Part shown: piece after piece, positions 11,616 through 22,717 of the stretch
Position numbering within the stretch: position 1 is the stretch's first letter
How the letters are laid out: the number at the start of each line of letters is the position of its first letter
Assembly (NCBI GenBank): GCA_951804985.1
Contig: OX638133.1
Span: 49,506,670-49,570,669, forward strand
DNA length: 64,000 nt
Reading direction: 5' to 3'
From: Dryomyza anilis
Taxonomy: Eukaryota; Arthropoda; Insecta; Diptera; Dryomyzidae
Notes under the pieces: model-generated
Database searches by the model: none
Seen by the model: the letters and a program-made list of their open reading frames with translations, nothing else
What the model was told of the DNA's origin: nothing
Program-made: the position numbers and the translations under genes

Positions 11616-13723
11616 AGTGATCTGCAACTGATAAGCTGTTTTTTATGGTACAACCAAGAAATTTGAAATTATTGACCTGTTGAATAGATCTGCCATTAAT
11701 AATTAGATTAATTTGTTTCCGTCCATCTTTTGCAAAATAAAGAGATTTTGTTTTATCTAAATTGAACGTTAAATTGAGATCTTTACAACTTTTTAAAAAG
11801 ACCCATAATTTATTTTGAAGATTTACATTAGCCTCATAAAAACTATTATGAATGGATAATAAAATAAAATCATCTGCATATTGTAAGATAATTGTATGAG
11901 TATCTTCGAAATTATGGAGTCTTGCAGTGTATAAATTGAAAAGCAAAGGACTTAAACAGCTACCCTGAGGCAAACCATCAAATACATCAACACTGTCCTT
12001 TCCCATAGAGAGAGTTCTTGAAGATAGAAAATTAATAATCCAATCACCAAAATCTGCTGGAATATTATAATGTATTCAAATATCTCTTAAGGTTTTAATG
12101 CAACAAAAATCATACGCTTTGTTAATATCTAGAACAGCCATCAAAGCAAACATACCCCTGTGTTTTGCGAGAGATACATGATGAAAAAGCTCATTTAAAC
12201 ACATGGAGACTGATTTATTTTTGCGATAAGCGAAGGATCTATCTGTAAGAAGAGAATAATCATCAATAAAATTTGATAATCTCTCTTTTACCAAAAGATT
12301 TATTGTTTTAAGAAAAACCGAAATTATGCAATTGGTCTAAAATTAGTAAACATGTCTAAGTTCTTATCTTTTTCGGAATAGGGACAATTTTAATTATCCT
12401 CCACTGATCTCTAACAAAGCAATTCAGAAAGCAATTATTAATTGCTTCTAATAAAGAAGACTTACTATTAAGAGATAGAGCTTTAATGATATCGTATGTA
12501 ATCTTATCAACACCTGCCGCAGAATGTTTTGATTTTTTTGAAAGAACTGTCAGTAACTCATTCATAGAAAATGGATATTGAATTTTAGAGTACGGAAAGA
12601 AATAAAAAAGTTGACGAGGCATGGCGTTATTGACCTGTACTTGATCTCTGAGATGAGAAAGAAACTGCAAGTTATTGTCGTTATTCCAAGCACAGAGATT
12701 CTTGGATTTTGGATTGCCGTTGACCTTGCTAATGAATTTCTACGCTTCTTTACAATTTTGTTGAAAATTAAGTTCTTCAATTCTATTTTGAAAAGACACC
12801 TACTTTGCTTTTTTGACCTCATCTTTCCAATTTTTAATTGCTAGTAAGGCTTTTCGACAATTTTCAGGAGATGCATATTTGTTACATTTCTTTTTTGCAG
12901 CAAGTTGAAGGCGAAAAAGACGATTAAATAAAACAAGAATTTTATTTCTCTGATAAATTATATGTGCATTCCTTTATTGCAAAATTCATAGAATTTTCTA
13001 TTCCATCAAAATTTGAGGGTAAATCTATAGTAGATAAATTTGGAAAAAGCTTTTTTTTTTGCTAAAAATTGTGTTGATCTTTTATTTATGTTAGAACATT
13101 GAATTAAAATTGGAGAATGATGAGAACCTCCAAAAACAATTGGTAGTGTAGACCAAGAACAATCTAAAGTGCTTTTAATGAAAGAAAGATCAAGAACTGA
13201 ACCTTTAGGGCTATCAAAGAAACGTTTGAAAGTATGACTTCCGTCATGTAAGCAAATAAAATCAGAAGCCAGAATGAAATCGAACAGTTCTTGACCTTTC
13301 TGTACAGTTATATAGTCTCCCCAGGAAACACACCGAGCATTAAAATCGTCAGCAATTATAACATTAGAGAAAGTATCTAAAAAATTAAAAAGTTTGTGTA
13401 TTTCGTTAAGAAATAATGTGGTGGAAATATTAGGTTTAAAATAAACAGAAACTATGGTGAGATTTGGATTGAGATTAAGAGTTTGCACTATAAGAATATC
13501 AAAATCCGAAACAAAATTAATTTTTTTAAATTTAATGGAATGTTTAAAACCAACGCCTCCATAGCCATCACTTCTATTTTTTGCAACGATATTAAAATTA
13601 ATGATTTTTTGATTAACATCATGTTCATTATAAGCAAATATTTCGGCGAGAATACAAATATCAACGCCATAATTATTTAAATAATATTCAATATTATTTT
13701 TATTTGCTTTCAGACTCTGGAAA

Positions 13724-15159
13724 TTATATTGTAGCAGTTTCATTTAAAATTGGTAAACTATTTGGAACACTAGAATTATGAAAAGAACGATCAAAATCAA
13801 GTTCAATTGTATTTAAACGTTTTTTAAAATGATTAATAGTATTAATTAAACTTGTATTTTCCTCTTTGTTGAAATAATCTCCAACAAATTTTGTTAGTTC
13901 AGAAACAATTTTCTCATATTCTGTAACTTTTGAATAACCTTTATGATCAAAAACTGGACATGAAGGTGAAATAAAATAATCACGTCTCACCGGAGTGAAA
14001 TGCGGCTTGTGAGTAGGTACACGTATTTTGGACATGACAATCTTACTGTATTTATTGCACGTTAGCATTTTGTTGACTACTTCATCACTGTTTTGTATTT
14101 TATTATCGTCTTTGTCGCTGACAAGTGGCGGAAAATTTTTATCGAAGTCATCCAAAACACAGAATTGATTAATAGAGTAAGTTTTAAGAACCTCTTTTCG
14201 AGAAAGTTTTTTAATTGTCATAATTTTTTTGATTTCAAATTCATCAGACCATCTGGGACAAAGATTTTTATCCAGAGCGCAATGATTCTGTTGATTACAA
14301 AGAATGCAGAATTGAGAAACACAATTACCGTTGCAAGTACTCTGACCGCATTTGAGACATCTTTTCTTTGCCCTACATGACTAAGAAGAGTGCCCAAGAC
14401 GACCGCATGTGATGCATTGCCTAACAGGGGGAATGAAATGTTCAATCTTTGTGCAAGAATAATTTAGCAAAATTTCTTCAGGAATATCTGAACTATCAAA
14501 GGCAATCTTAACAGAATAGGTTGGAATAAACTTGTGGGCATGCTCAGGATCGCGTCTGTTGATGCGATATACAGATGCAATTGGGACAGGGGATTCTATA
14601 CTGTCTAATAAAAATTTATCCGTTAAATATAGAGGCACATTCCTTAAAACACCAAAACTGTAGATGTAATTCATTGAATAAACGGTCTAAAATTGAAATC
14701 AATGATGTCCTCATTTAAAACAAAATAGTTAGCACATTTAGCTGACACCAAAGAAATACGAAATAACGTTTGGCCAATTGATTTAATGCAAATGATGCCA
14801 TCAATTTTTAAATCTTTGATTTTTTCATAAAAAAATAATTCGTTTCTTAACTTAGTGTCTCTACGAGACGTATCTACTAAGACTAAAAACTCCCCTTGAT
14901 GTTTGCTTGGGTAAAGGTAATTTGTATTATCGGAAGGAAGCACTGGGGTTCGGGTTTCTCCAACAAGGGAAGGCTTACCGACATTAACAGCTTTTTCTCC
15001 ATCAGCTTTTACAATTTTGCTTGAACTTGAACTGTTCAATGATATGGATTTCCTTTTGCATCCTAATAGATTATTAACAAAATTGTTGAAGTCTTCAACA
15101 GGAGTCGTAAGAGTGTCCTGGGTGGACTTGGAGTCCCCCATTTTGAATGGAACGAACAA
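13724..15159 (-). pseudogene. LINE ORF1 (gag-like, zinc knuckles)
   Basis: Nucleic-acid-binding ORF1 in two frames: 15159-14671 from the start MFVPFKMGDSKSTQD (an inner Met gives MGDSK), then 14674-13724 after a frameshift near 14673. The second part holds CITCGRLGHSS-stop-SC (a CX2CX4HX4C knuckle with a TAG inside, about 14381), CLKCGQSTCNGNC, then CILCNQQNHC. It ends ETATI-stop at 13724, overlapping the ORF2 ATG by 20 bases. One frameshift and one nonsense codon are the defects seen. Confidence 0.8.
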
Positions 15160-15344
15160 ATTAATAATAAATAATTAAATTCACATCAACAAAAAAAAAC
15201 ACGCGGAAAAATTAATAAGAATTGCAAATTATTACAGAAAACTTATTAAAAAAACAAAAATGGCGATCAGAAAAAAATTTCAGAATTTTTTTTTTTTATG
15301 ACTGAAAACACAACGAACAACCTCTCAGTGAGACGATCGAATTG

Positions 15345-15478
15345 GAAGTAAATAATATTTTTTTTTTTTTTTTTTTGTTGTTAGATTATTTCCAACTTTT
15401 CAATTGTTCATTGAAATTTTTTAAACTAAATATTTCAAATAGTTTTTTATATACGTGGTGTTTTATTTTAAAACTATA
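15345..15478 (+). mobile_element. Right part of the LTR interrupted by the I-like LINE
   Basis: ATTATTTCCAACTTTTCAAT... and GTGGTGTTTTATTTTAAAAC, then TATA, match 6907-7012 closely. Here no primer binding site or gag follows, so with 8667-8756 it looks like a solo LTR into which the LINE jumped. Confidence 0.6.
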
Positions 15479-15488
15479 CTCTTCATAT

Positions 15489-16118
15489 GTGCCTGTGTTA
15501 ATCGGTAACTTTCTACTCGATGAAATTAAGTTGAATAAAATTTTTGTCTGGTGAAACAAAATTTTCATTTATGCTATGCCAAATGAAATGAAATTTAGGC
15601 AGAACAAAATTTTGACAACCATTGGAAAATTATTTCGAAAATTTTTGAATTTTATTTAATAATTGAATAAAATTAATTTGAATGTTTTTGAATGCGCAAT
15701 TGTAGCGACATAGATTCAGTTGGCTTTTGTCTGGATCTACAATGCGAATAATCGAACACCCATGACTGCAGCATCAACAATAAATGAATATGTAAGTGCT
15801 AAACTGCAATATTTGTCCATGCACTTGCCCGACGTGGTTGTTTGTTTTCACATTCCTGTTGCTGCAGTTTGTATTTTCGGAGCATTTATGCAGCTCGGTC
15901 CTTCAAATTTCGCGACGCCGAGTGTATTGTACATTTTTTAATGAAGTTTAATTTAAATTTTTCAAACTTCATTATTTTGTATTTGTCAGAATTTCATGTA
16001 ACCCCTTGGGCTACACAAAATTTTGACAATTTATATTCACTTCAATAGCTTCAGAATTTTACATATACTTGTCAAAATTTCATGTTTCGCGTTAAAAGTT
16101 ACCGATTGGCACAGGCAC
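15489..16118. mobile_element. 630-bp TIR element, ends GTGCCTGTG
   Basis: Left end GTGCCTGTGTTAATCGGTAA and right end, reverse-complemented, GTGCCTGTGCCAATCGGTAA (18 of 20 identical). Subterminal repeats with CAAAATTTTGACAA occur in both arms. The core (15700-15930) is less AT-rich than the arms and holds a 73-codon frame that resembles nothing I know. No transposase; superfamily not assigned. Confidence 0.7.
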
Positions 16119-16527
16119 TATGTTTATGTTTTTTATATTGTTCAAATGTTCTCATCGGAGTTATCTTTTTATGATTTATATCAATTGAATAACATGAATT
16201 TAAACTGAACTAGCAATTTATTTGGTTTCTTTTACATGTTGCAATTATCAGGTTCAAAAAAATAACAAATTCGAAAAATCGGCCAAAATTCAAACCAAAG
16301 AAAACGTAAATGGATTCATTAAAAATGGCCCTAATTACAACTCTATAGAATAGAAAATAAATAATATTTGTAATAAAAGTATAAATGTTTATAAAATTAA
16401 TTTACTCAATTTAATTCATAAATTAATTTACTCAAATTAATTCAAAATTGCTTCAGAAAACATTAAGTTTTGTTTACAATCCTATAACATATTAATAAAA
16501 AAAGATGTAGATAGTCTTGTTTAAGAA

Positions 16528-16896
16528 TTGCAAGCAGGTTTTTATTTTTATTTTTTTATCACAAACTTATTTAAAATTTACGAGGAAGAAATATGTTGGT
16601 TGGGCAAGCGTTTGATTGTCCAAACAAATTTGCTTTATTCACCCACTAACGTAGAACCTGACACCTGGGCTATCCCCGTTGTGACATTACTTTTAAGTAA
16701 TAGTAAAATTAAGAAATACATGTTACCAAAATATCGACACATGCCTACTCGGTACATCTTTTTTAATTTGCCACAAATTGCTTATGTAAGTAATAAATTG
16801 CCTACATTACATTATTTCAATATGACTGTGGGGAATGTAATTTCAGGTACGAACACTAAAATTAATTTAATAAATGGCATGCATAAAAAGCTCTGA
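16528..16896 (+). CDS. Hypothetical 122-codon ORF, unrecognised
   Basis: Plus-strand frame in intron 2 of Aldh-III. It reads MQAGFYFYFF..., CWLGKRLIVQTNLLYSP, RHMPTRYIFFNLPQIAYV, ending NLINGMHKKL. It has no family motif I recognise, no clear promoter and no intron signal. It may be part of a decayed element or chance; kept for its length in AT-rich surroundings. Confidence 0.2.
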   Translation: MQAGFYFYFFITNLFKIYEEEICWLGKRLIVQTNLLYSPTNVEPDTWAIPVVTLLLSNSKIKKYMLPKYRHMPTRYIFFNLPQIAYVSNKLPTLHYFNMTVGNVISGTNTKINLINGMHKKL

Positions 16897-17543
16897 CACA
16901 TGTTAAGTTTTTCTTCAGCCACCTACACTAACTGCTACTTTTTTTTTGAAAATGTTAATGCCTTAATGAAAAACTATTCATTGTACACTAAAGTGCCGAA
17001 AATGATTGTTCATGATTGAGAATTAATAAAATTTTATTACCACTTTATCACTCTCTGGTTTTATAGATATGGATACGTAAACATTATTTAATAAGCGATT
17101 TGCATCGAATGATCAGTAATCATTTTATAAAAATAAATTCAAAAGCAGATGTGTGTGTGTGTTTTATCGTAATCTTGATCTTTAGTAGTAGACCCTGAAC
17201 CATGAGTTGCTTAATGAATGCACATGTATATAGGCATGATAAGAGTTAATAATAGAACAGCTTTAATACCAAGCACACTCATGTGGTACTAAGCAGCATA
17301 TAATACTTTAACTTTAGTGCTTTTGTGGGGTGCAGAAATTAATGTATCAAAGCTAATTGCAAAATTTTATTTTTCCTTTATTCATTGCACAATTCTCAAT
17401 AGAAAAGTATACAAATTGAAAAGCAACAGAAGGAGAAAATAAAGGAAATTAACAACGCACATATATAATTTAGCAACTGTAAAAATGGAGTTCTTGCTTC
17501 TTAATTATATACAACATTTTATCATACGGAATTAATAATAGTA

Positions 17544-18152
17544 CACGCATAGAAATGTATTGTTAAATTTAACAATATGCGATTGTCATTTAAAAACAAT
17601 TAATAATGCAGCTCTTTTTTCTTATGCCAAACTTTATTATTGTTTTTAAAATAAAGTTCGAAAATGTTCTCAAGTAATGTAAATTACATATAAACTTAAT
17701 AAATATACACAAGAATATTTAAAAAGTGTTTCTTGTTTATGACAGCAACGCTATATTCGTATCAAAATAGATGCGTGCTTCAATCATGGTATTTCAAGGT
17801 TTCAACGCACTATTCGCAGCTTCGCAACTATAATGTATCTAACTCCTGCGTCATTCGATTTGAAAGTAAAAGGGTGTTGCAAGTTGACAGCCCACTGTTA
17901 GGATGATTAAACCTTTGCGTATATAGCGGCTGTTTAAATACTGCCGCCATGCTGCAATAACCAAGAATATTTGCACAGCACAGGCTTTGGCCAAAAAAAG
18001 CCCATCAAAACATTTCACCAATGCGAAAATTTTTAAATTTAACAATCAAATTTCCAAAATCAACAATGAAATGACAATAATATAATGGGAACTATTTTGA
18101 ACATGCCTATTGTTATTTTATTGTCGGATCTAACAATACATTTCAATGCGTG
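17544..18152. mobile_element. 609-bp TIR element with TA flanks, ends CACGCAT
   Basis: Ends CACGCATAGAAATGTATTGT and, reverse-complemented, CACGCATTGAAATGTATTGT (19 of 20). Both are flanked by TA (17542-17543 and 18153-18154), the Tc1/mariner-type target duplication. The inner arms carry ATTGTCGGATCTAACAAT-type words also found at 61110-61225, so the family has other members. No transposase; non-autonomous. Confidence 0.8.
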
Positions 18153-18978
18153 TAGACCAAGCTGTTATTTTGTGTTATTTTGTATGCAGAATACAAAATT
18201 TTGTACTATCGGAGGTTTACTATTGTATGCCCTATAGAAAACATTGATGCTGACTGTAGCGCGATCTCGCGACTTTTAGGTTCGCAGTACAACGAGTGAA
18301 CCCATGAGGAATAATTGTTGTTACTTATTTTGAACACAAATGCAATATAACACTAATAATACATGATAGGAATTGATATTGGCTGTTTGCAGAACATACC
18401 ACAAAGCGGACTGACGAAAGCTGAATTGAAATGTACGAAAAATAATTATTATATCCGAAAATTAAATATTAATTACAATAGTTTAAATAAAAAAAATAAC
18501 AGAAAAGGTAGACAAACATTAATTGTTTAACCTATATACTTTAATTTAATATCAATTTGACATCGAAACATTCTAAATATACCAAATCATATCAAGTTAA
18601 CTTGTAAAATGTAAAAAAATATGGTATCATAAATTTTAAGTAATTTTTTTTTACTATTTAAAAAAAAAATCTGTTATTTGTGATTTTAAATCTGAAAATG
18701 ATGCGTTAATGTCTATGATTTACGATTTTCCACAATTTACAATGGTGACATGAATCTTCTTATTGAATTTCAATTTTTTTTGTGATGAATTTCTTATATT
18801 TATTATGAAGGATATTTTTTAAGACTGTTTTTTAGTTAGTTCAATTATCCAATAACATCAATTGCTTAGAACGTATTAAGATCTATGCTGTGTACTTTTG
18901 AAGATAATAATTATTTTCAACTTTGAGCGATGAGAAAAAGAAATATTCCTCTAACTCTGGCCAGAACTATTGGTGCTT

Positions 18979-19157
18979 AACCCCTTATTTTGTAAAACGA
19001 AACGATAAATGATTCGTCAAAAAATGTCAGAAATTCCAGTAATAGATTTTTTCGTATTAAATAAAATAAAAACGAGGACGAAATGAACAAGTAAACAAAG
19101 CTGTCACTGGAATTTTGACGATTCACTTTTTGTTTCGTTTTACAAAATAATGAGGTA
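18979..19157. mobile_element. Short ~179-bp TIR element
   Basis: Left arm ACCCCTTATTTTGTAAAACG and right arm, reverse-complemented, ACCTCATTATTTTGTAAAACG, with further matching toward TGATTCGTCAAAA. Total about 179 bp, so nearly half is TIR. No coding capacity. Superfamily unknown. Confidence 0.65.
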
Positions 19158-19443
19158 AATATTTACTATTGCAAAAACGACATTAAATCTTACGCATGAC
19201 AGTTGAATGAATTGTCCAATTTTTGCCTAATAAAAAAGACCTCTCAATATTTAAAATGTGTGTATTAGGAGTTAAAATCCCAAAGCATTTTTTGCAATCC
19301 TGGGACCTTCGGGATTACAAAAAGAAATCCCGTGATTCCGATATTTGTGCCGAATTGCATGGTTTTCACTATGTCATTTTGTGTCAGTTTCATGTTCGAA
19401 AATTTCTCAAATTTGTTGTTTTTCGATATGGCAAAGTTCTAAA

Positions 19444-19469
19444 AAAATGCCAACATGTTGGCATTTTGA
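19444..19469. repeat. Perfect palindrome around ATGCCAACATGTTGGCAT
   Basis: AAAATGCCAACA followed directly by its complement TGTTGGCATTTT: a loop-free inverted repeat of about 24 bp. No associated promoter or transposon end is evident. Confidence 0.6.
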
Positions 19470-20500
19470 TATCGACTGACATGGTTAATGAACATTTTAA
19501 TTTTTGGCAGATTCTGCGTCGCAATTAAAATGTTAAGAATAAGAAAACAAATATGACACAAACTGATATAGTGAAAACCAGGCATATTACGGGTAACAAA
19601 AAAGGAATGCTCATACAGCTTTGTTAAAAATAATATCAGAGATATCCTTTCAGGATAATGCTAACATATATATGGACGAAAAACAATGAAAATATGTATG
19701 GATTATAGACTAGAAAATTAGATAAATATGGATCAAAAAAACTTAAAATATGGAAATAAAATGTGTTTTATTTCATTTTAATAATTTTAATTCGAAAAAT
19801 TAATTGTACTGGAATAAAATTATTTTTCAAACATTTTTTCTAAGGTAAAAATACAGGTAGAAAATTATTTATGATGAAATTCGACAATTCAATATATACA
19901 TTCAACAATTATGTATAAAAAAAATAATCCTTCAAAAGTCTAGTATGAAAATGATGATAGTCCTTTTCATCAATGTATATTTAAAAATAATGAATATATA
20001 CTAACGGTTACAAATTGAGTAGTTTACATTTTATCAGCGCATTATTTTTATTTGTAATCCCAGGATTTTATTTCGGGATTTTCGAAGTTACAGGATTGGA
20101 AGCCCTAATGTGCATGCACAATTTATATTAGTTATCAAGTTAACATTTGGCATACTAAAAGCGTTTTTTTGATTGGCTCGATGAAGAAAACTTTACCTGT
20201 TATAATTGGTGTATTCAGTTTTTCAATAATATCATATAATTCTTTTTACCTCAAATTGAACTACATAGATCTATACAAAGATCTTTTTAATATTATTAAT
20301 TTCGATCAAAGTACAATTTTCTTAAATTTAGTTTTGATCGGTATAGTGGACTTTAGTCGATATGTGACAATTTCTTTCCAAGAAATCAGATAAATTATTT
20401 AAGTAGCAATTAAATTATGTACTGCGTAAATTTTAATGTATATAACCTGCTAATAGTAACCGTTTGTTTTGAGTTAAAATTAACTATAAAAAATACGTAC

Positions 20501-20559
20501 CGAAAATCAACATTTTTTGTTTTCCCACTGTTGAATGCAGTACGACATCTTTGCAAAGA
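20501..20559 (-). CDS. Aldh-III: Aldehyde dehydrogenase family 3 (Aldh-III), coding exon 2
   Basis: 59-nt minus-strand exon encoding SLQRCRTAFNSGKTKNVDF plus the first two bases of an Arg codon completed by exon 3. The R.AF.SG.T...FR signature is the characteristic N-terminus of class 3 aldehyde dehydrogenases. Donor GTACGT at 20495-20500; acceptor AG at 20560-20561 after a weakly pyrimidine-rich tract. The phase fits both neighbours exactly, which is strong evidence although the exon is too short to stand alone. Confidence 0.85.
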
Positions 20560-20642
20560 CTTGTTTTGATATCAATTTGAATAAAAATTAAGAAAAATAT
20601 TTTGGTTACATTGCAGATAGTTTAAAATTAACAAACACTCAC

Positions 20643-20660
20643 ATCATCGAAATTTGCCAT
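20643..20660 (-). CDS. Aldh-III: Aldh-III coding exon 1 (start codon)
   Basis: ATGGCAAATTTCGATGAT then the donor GTGAGT: six codons, MANFDD, ending in phase 0 to match exon 2. Intron 1 is 83 bp, a usual size in flies. The ATG is preceded by TACTAAA, and no other ATG in frame lies close by. The protein would begin MANFDDSLQRCRTAF. Confidence 0.75.
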
Positions 20661-20764
20661 TTTAGTATACAATTTAATATTTCTGAATGTTAATTAATAA
20701 CTTGGAATAACGTATTGCACTTCAACTCGTTAATTGCACCGTTTTACGTCCAAAAGTCGAACAA

Positions 20765-20860
20765 TACTGACTTGACCTACTTGTATAACGCCTGAGCCCA
20801 AAGCGATATGACGTTAGCCGTCGTATTGTTTAGTGTTCGCAGTCATAAATCGATAATTTG
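20765..20860 (-). promoter_or_regulatory. Candidate Aldh-III promoter: initiator and DRE-like site
   Basis: On the minus strand TCAGTA (20765-20770) fits the arthropod initiator and would give a 5' UTR of about 108 nt. About 80 bases upstream TTATCGATT (near 20848-20856) is one base off the DREF site TATCGATA. No TATA box is seen at -30. Position-based suggestion only. Confidence 0.3.
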
Positions 20861-21593
20861 CGACGTTGTTCTCATTCTGCACAAATCGTAGTAGATCTAC
20901 TCCATTTCATATGAACTCTGGAACTTTGCTTGGAATTCCGTTTTGATCCAGTGACTCGTTCTAATGAAAGTAACTCCTCCTTCCGTTAATAAATTTTACG
21001 TTCTTTTTCTGAACGATTTTCTGACAAAATTCTACACTCAAAAAATTACTGTAGTAAACATTACTGTATTGTGTGTAGTTACTTTAATATTATGCAGTAC
21101 TACATGTTTTTACTGCATTTTTATTAAGTTTTAATAGTTTAACTACTATATACACCTAGGAAAAAATATTGTAAATCCGTTATCATTCATAGTAAATTCG
21201 TTATATATCTTAACGATATGAAGTCAAATTTAGTTATATTAAAAACATTAATTTTCATAGTAATTTTTTAAAATTGTCAAATGTCACAAATTTACTATGT
21301 TTAATTTGAATTTACTTTGTGAAATAATGTTTATTTGTTTACAATCTGCTGCATATAAATTTCTATGTTTAATAACATTTTGAATTCAAATACAAATGAA
21401 TGGAAAGATTCACATTTAGAATTATTTTTATTTATTGTATTTTAATTCAAAACAAATATATTAGCATATATTCACACAATTTGACTACAAAGCGGCAGCT
21501 GCGACGTCGGTAAAGTCAACGTCGTCCGCCAATGAAATACATTATAACCTGGACTCAGCGAGGCTGCAGTCCATCGCGCAACTCCAGCATCTG

Positions 21594-21623
21594 CACAGTT
21601 CCAGGGCGCAACCTGGAACTGTG
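21594..21623. repeat. 12-bp perfect stem, 6-base loop hairpin
   Basis: CACAGTTCCAGG, loop GCGCAA, then CCTGGAACTGTG. A perfect hairpin within the GC-rich core of the TIR element. Confidence 0.8.
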
Positions 21624-21887
21624 TTGATGTAACGGTTAATCTTAGGTATGCCGGATGGTTCGGCCACTGTGGCTCACGGATTCGTAGAGGCGGCACAGTC
21701 AGTCAGCGCAAGGTGTTACTAAAAAATTAAAAATAAATTTAAAGATTTAATTTATTTAGTGACCCATTACCCGCAGCCGGACGTCGGACATTTTCCAAAA
21801 GCGACGATAATGTCAAAGAAATCGCCTCGCAATGCGAGCGTCTTCAATACATTACCGCAAGCCGCAGCGACTCACTGATGCAGCTGC

Positions 21888-21919
21888 CGCTCTTTAGTAT
21901 CCGCGGATACTAAAGAGCG
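21888..21919. repeat. Perfect 32-bp palindrome
   Basis: Half-site CGCTCTTTAGTATCCG followed with no spacer by its exact complement. The centre is CCGCGG. Chance occurrence is very unlikely. It may be the joint of an end-to-end fusion or a protein-binding site in the captured core. Confidence 0.9.
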
Positions 21920-22717
21920 TATACTTTATTCGTCCTTACAGATTCGACTACCGTGTCTCCTTTACACTCATATTGGAGACATTCGCCATAAGAAGTGTCG
22001 TGTTGTTGTTGTAAAAAATATAATTACTTAAATATATTTAATTAATTTTGTGATAGCTTACCAGTTGTTAAATATTTTTTATAAATGACAAAAAAAAAGA
22101 CAGCCAATTTCGAGAAATTTTCTGTGAATGGTAGTTGGCAAAGAAAACGATGGATTTGACATACAATTTACTATGAAATATTAATGATCAAATCAATTCA
22201 TAGTAAATTTACTAGAAACGCAAACAATTATAAAATGTTATTATGCATAGTAAAAATTTGTGAAACGTAGTAAAATTTTTGATATACTTTTTCCCTGGGT
22301 GTTGTAGTTATTTTCATCCCTGTGTTTTATCCGCTTTCAACATAACCAAAAAAAATAGTTGTCAAATTAACACTCGAAACTGCAATCGCACACCGCATTG
22401 TAAATTTTTCTTTGATAAATTTAATATTAATAGAAATATATTTATTTTATGACATTTAATTTATGTAGCTGCCCACAAGAATAACGACGAACCCAACAGG
22501 AATATAATGCAGTTGTAAAGCGCCATCGGCGACCTTACGTAGAAACGCCTTCTGAATCTCAATGTCTGGATAGTTGAGTGTTCTGCAGTTGCTGCTGTTG
22601 TAGGTGAGTTAAACAATAATTTAACTGAGCAACAGGAAATAAAACTAAACTATTCTTAGATAATTCCGATGAGCGGTCAAACACGCACATCTGGATTATA
22701 GTAATGCGCATTTGATA

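Larger units (their letters stand above)
8900..13743 (-). pseudogene. LINE ORF2: endonuclease, RT, RNase H
   Basis: Starts MKLLQYNFQSLKANKNN at 13743. The endonuclease is open to 13006 (AEIF, ADDFNARCVSWGD, SVLDLSFI), but the SDH motif reads SHH. An A-run near 13050 shifts the frame. RT follows: AAGVDKITYDIIKAL (about 12500), GLPQGSCLSPLLFN and LQYADDFILL (about 11890-11990), interrupted after NSLSVADH by the RTE-like insert, then LYKRFVRSKIEFARTT. RNase H is at about 9245-9700 (ATDVS, SAELVAIKRA, FTDSYGA, WTPSHVGI). The C-terminal motif CLSCDISDSFQHQLFQC lies near 9060. Multiple frameshifts and stops. Confidence 0.82.
8757..15345 (-). mobile_element. I-clade-like LINE, near full length, disrupted
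   Basis: Minus-strand non-LTR retrotransposon with ORF1 (three Cys knuckles) overlapping ORF2 (apurinic endonuclease, RT, RNase H, C-terminal Cys motif). This order is that of the I clade. Without the 1078-bp RTE-like insert and the 260-bp internal duplication it would be about 5.25 kb, close to the I factor. The 3' end lies near 8757 in an AATAAT-like tail, the 5' end near 15345 inside an LTR. Several frameshifts and stops make it inactive. Confidence 0.82.
4018..20500 (-). other. Aldh-III intron 2, about 16.5 kb, transposon-filled
   Basis: Bounded by the donor GTACGT after exon 2 (20495-20500) and the acceptor TTTTCCAG before exon 3. It contains at least three LINE copies, LTR fragments, a SINE piece, two tandem-repeat fields and several TIR elements. 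Stretches of more than 300 bases with nothing recognised are 4025-4400, 5775-6085, 8401-8660, 16120-16520, 16900-17540, 18160-18975 and 19530-20495. Confidence 0.8.
21153..22301. mobile_element. 1.15-kb TIR element with GC-rich core
   Basis: Ends CACCTAGGAAAAAATAT and, reverse-complemented, CACCCAGGGAAAAAGTAT; both arms are rich in TAGTAAAT(T) words. The left flank is TA, the right TT. The core (21475-21960) is clearly GC-richer than the arms and contains a hairpin and a 32-bp palindrome. A 74-codon minus-strand frame in the core resembles nothing known. No transposase. Confidence 0.6.

Noticed and set aside
8900..15159. Separate small genes for each frame piece
   Set aside because: The pieces line up in order as one LINE with frameshifts, so they are not independent genes.
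15720..15941. 73-codon ORF inside the GTGCCTGTG TIR element
   Set aside because: No family match and no transposase motif; length is within chance for this composition.
19223..19528. 101-codon plus-strand ORF
   Set aside because: No family pattern, contains the palindrome at 19444, and lies in transposon-rich intron; judged chance.
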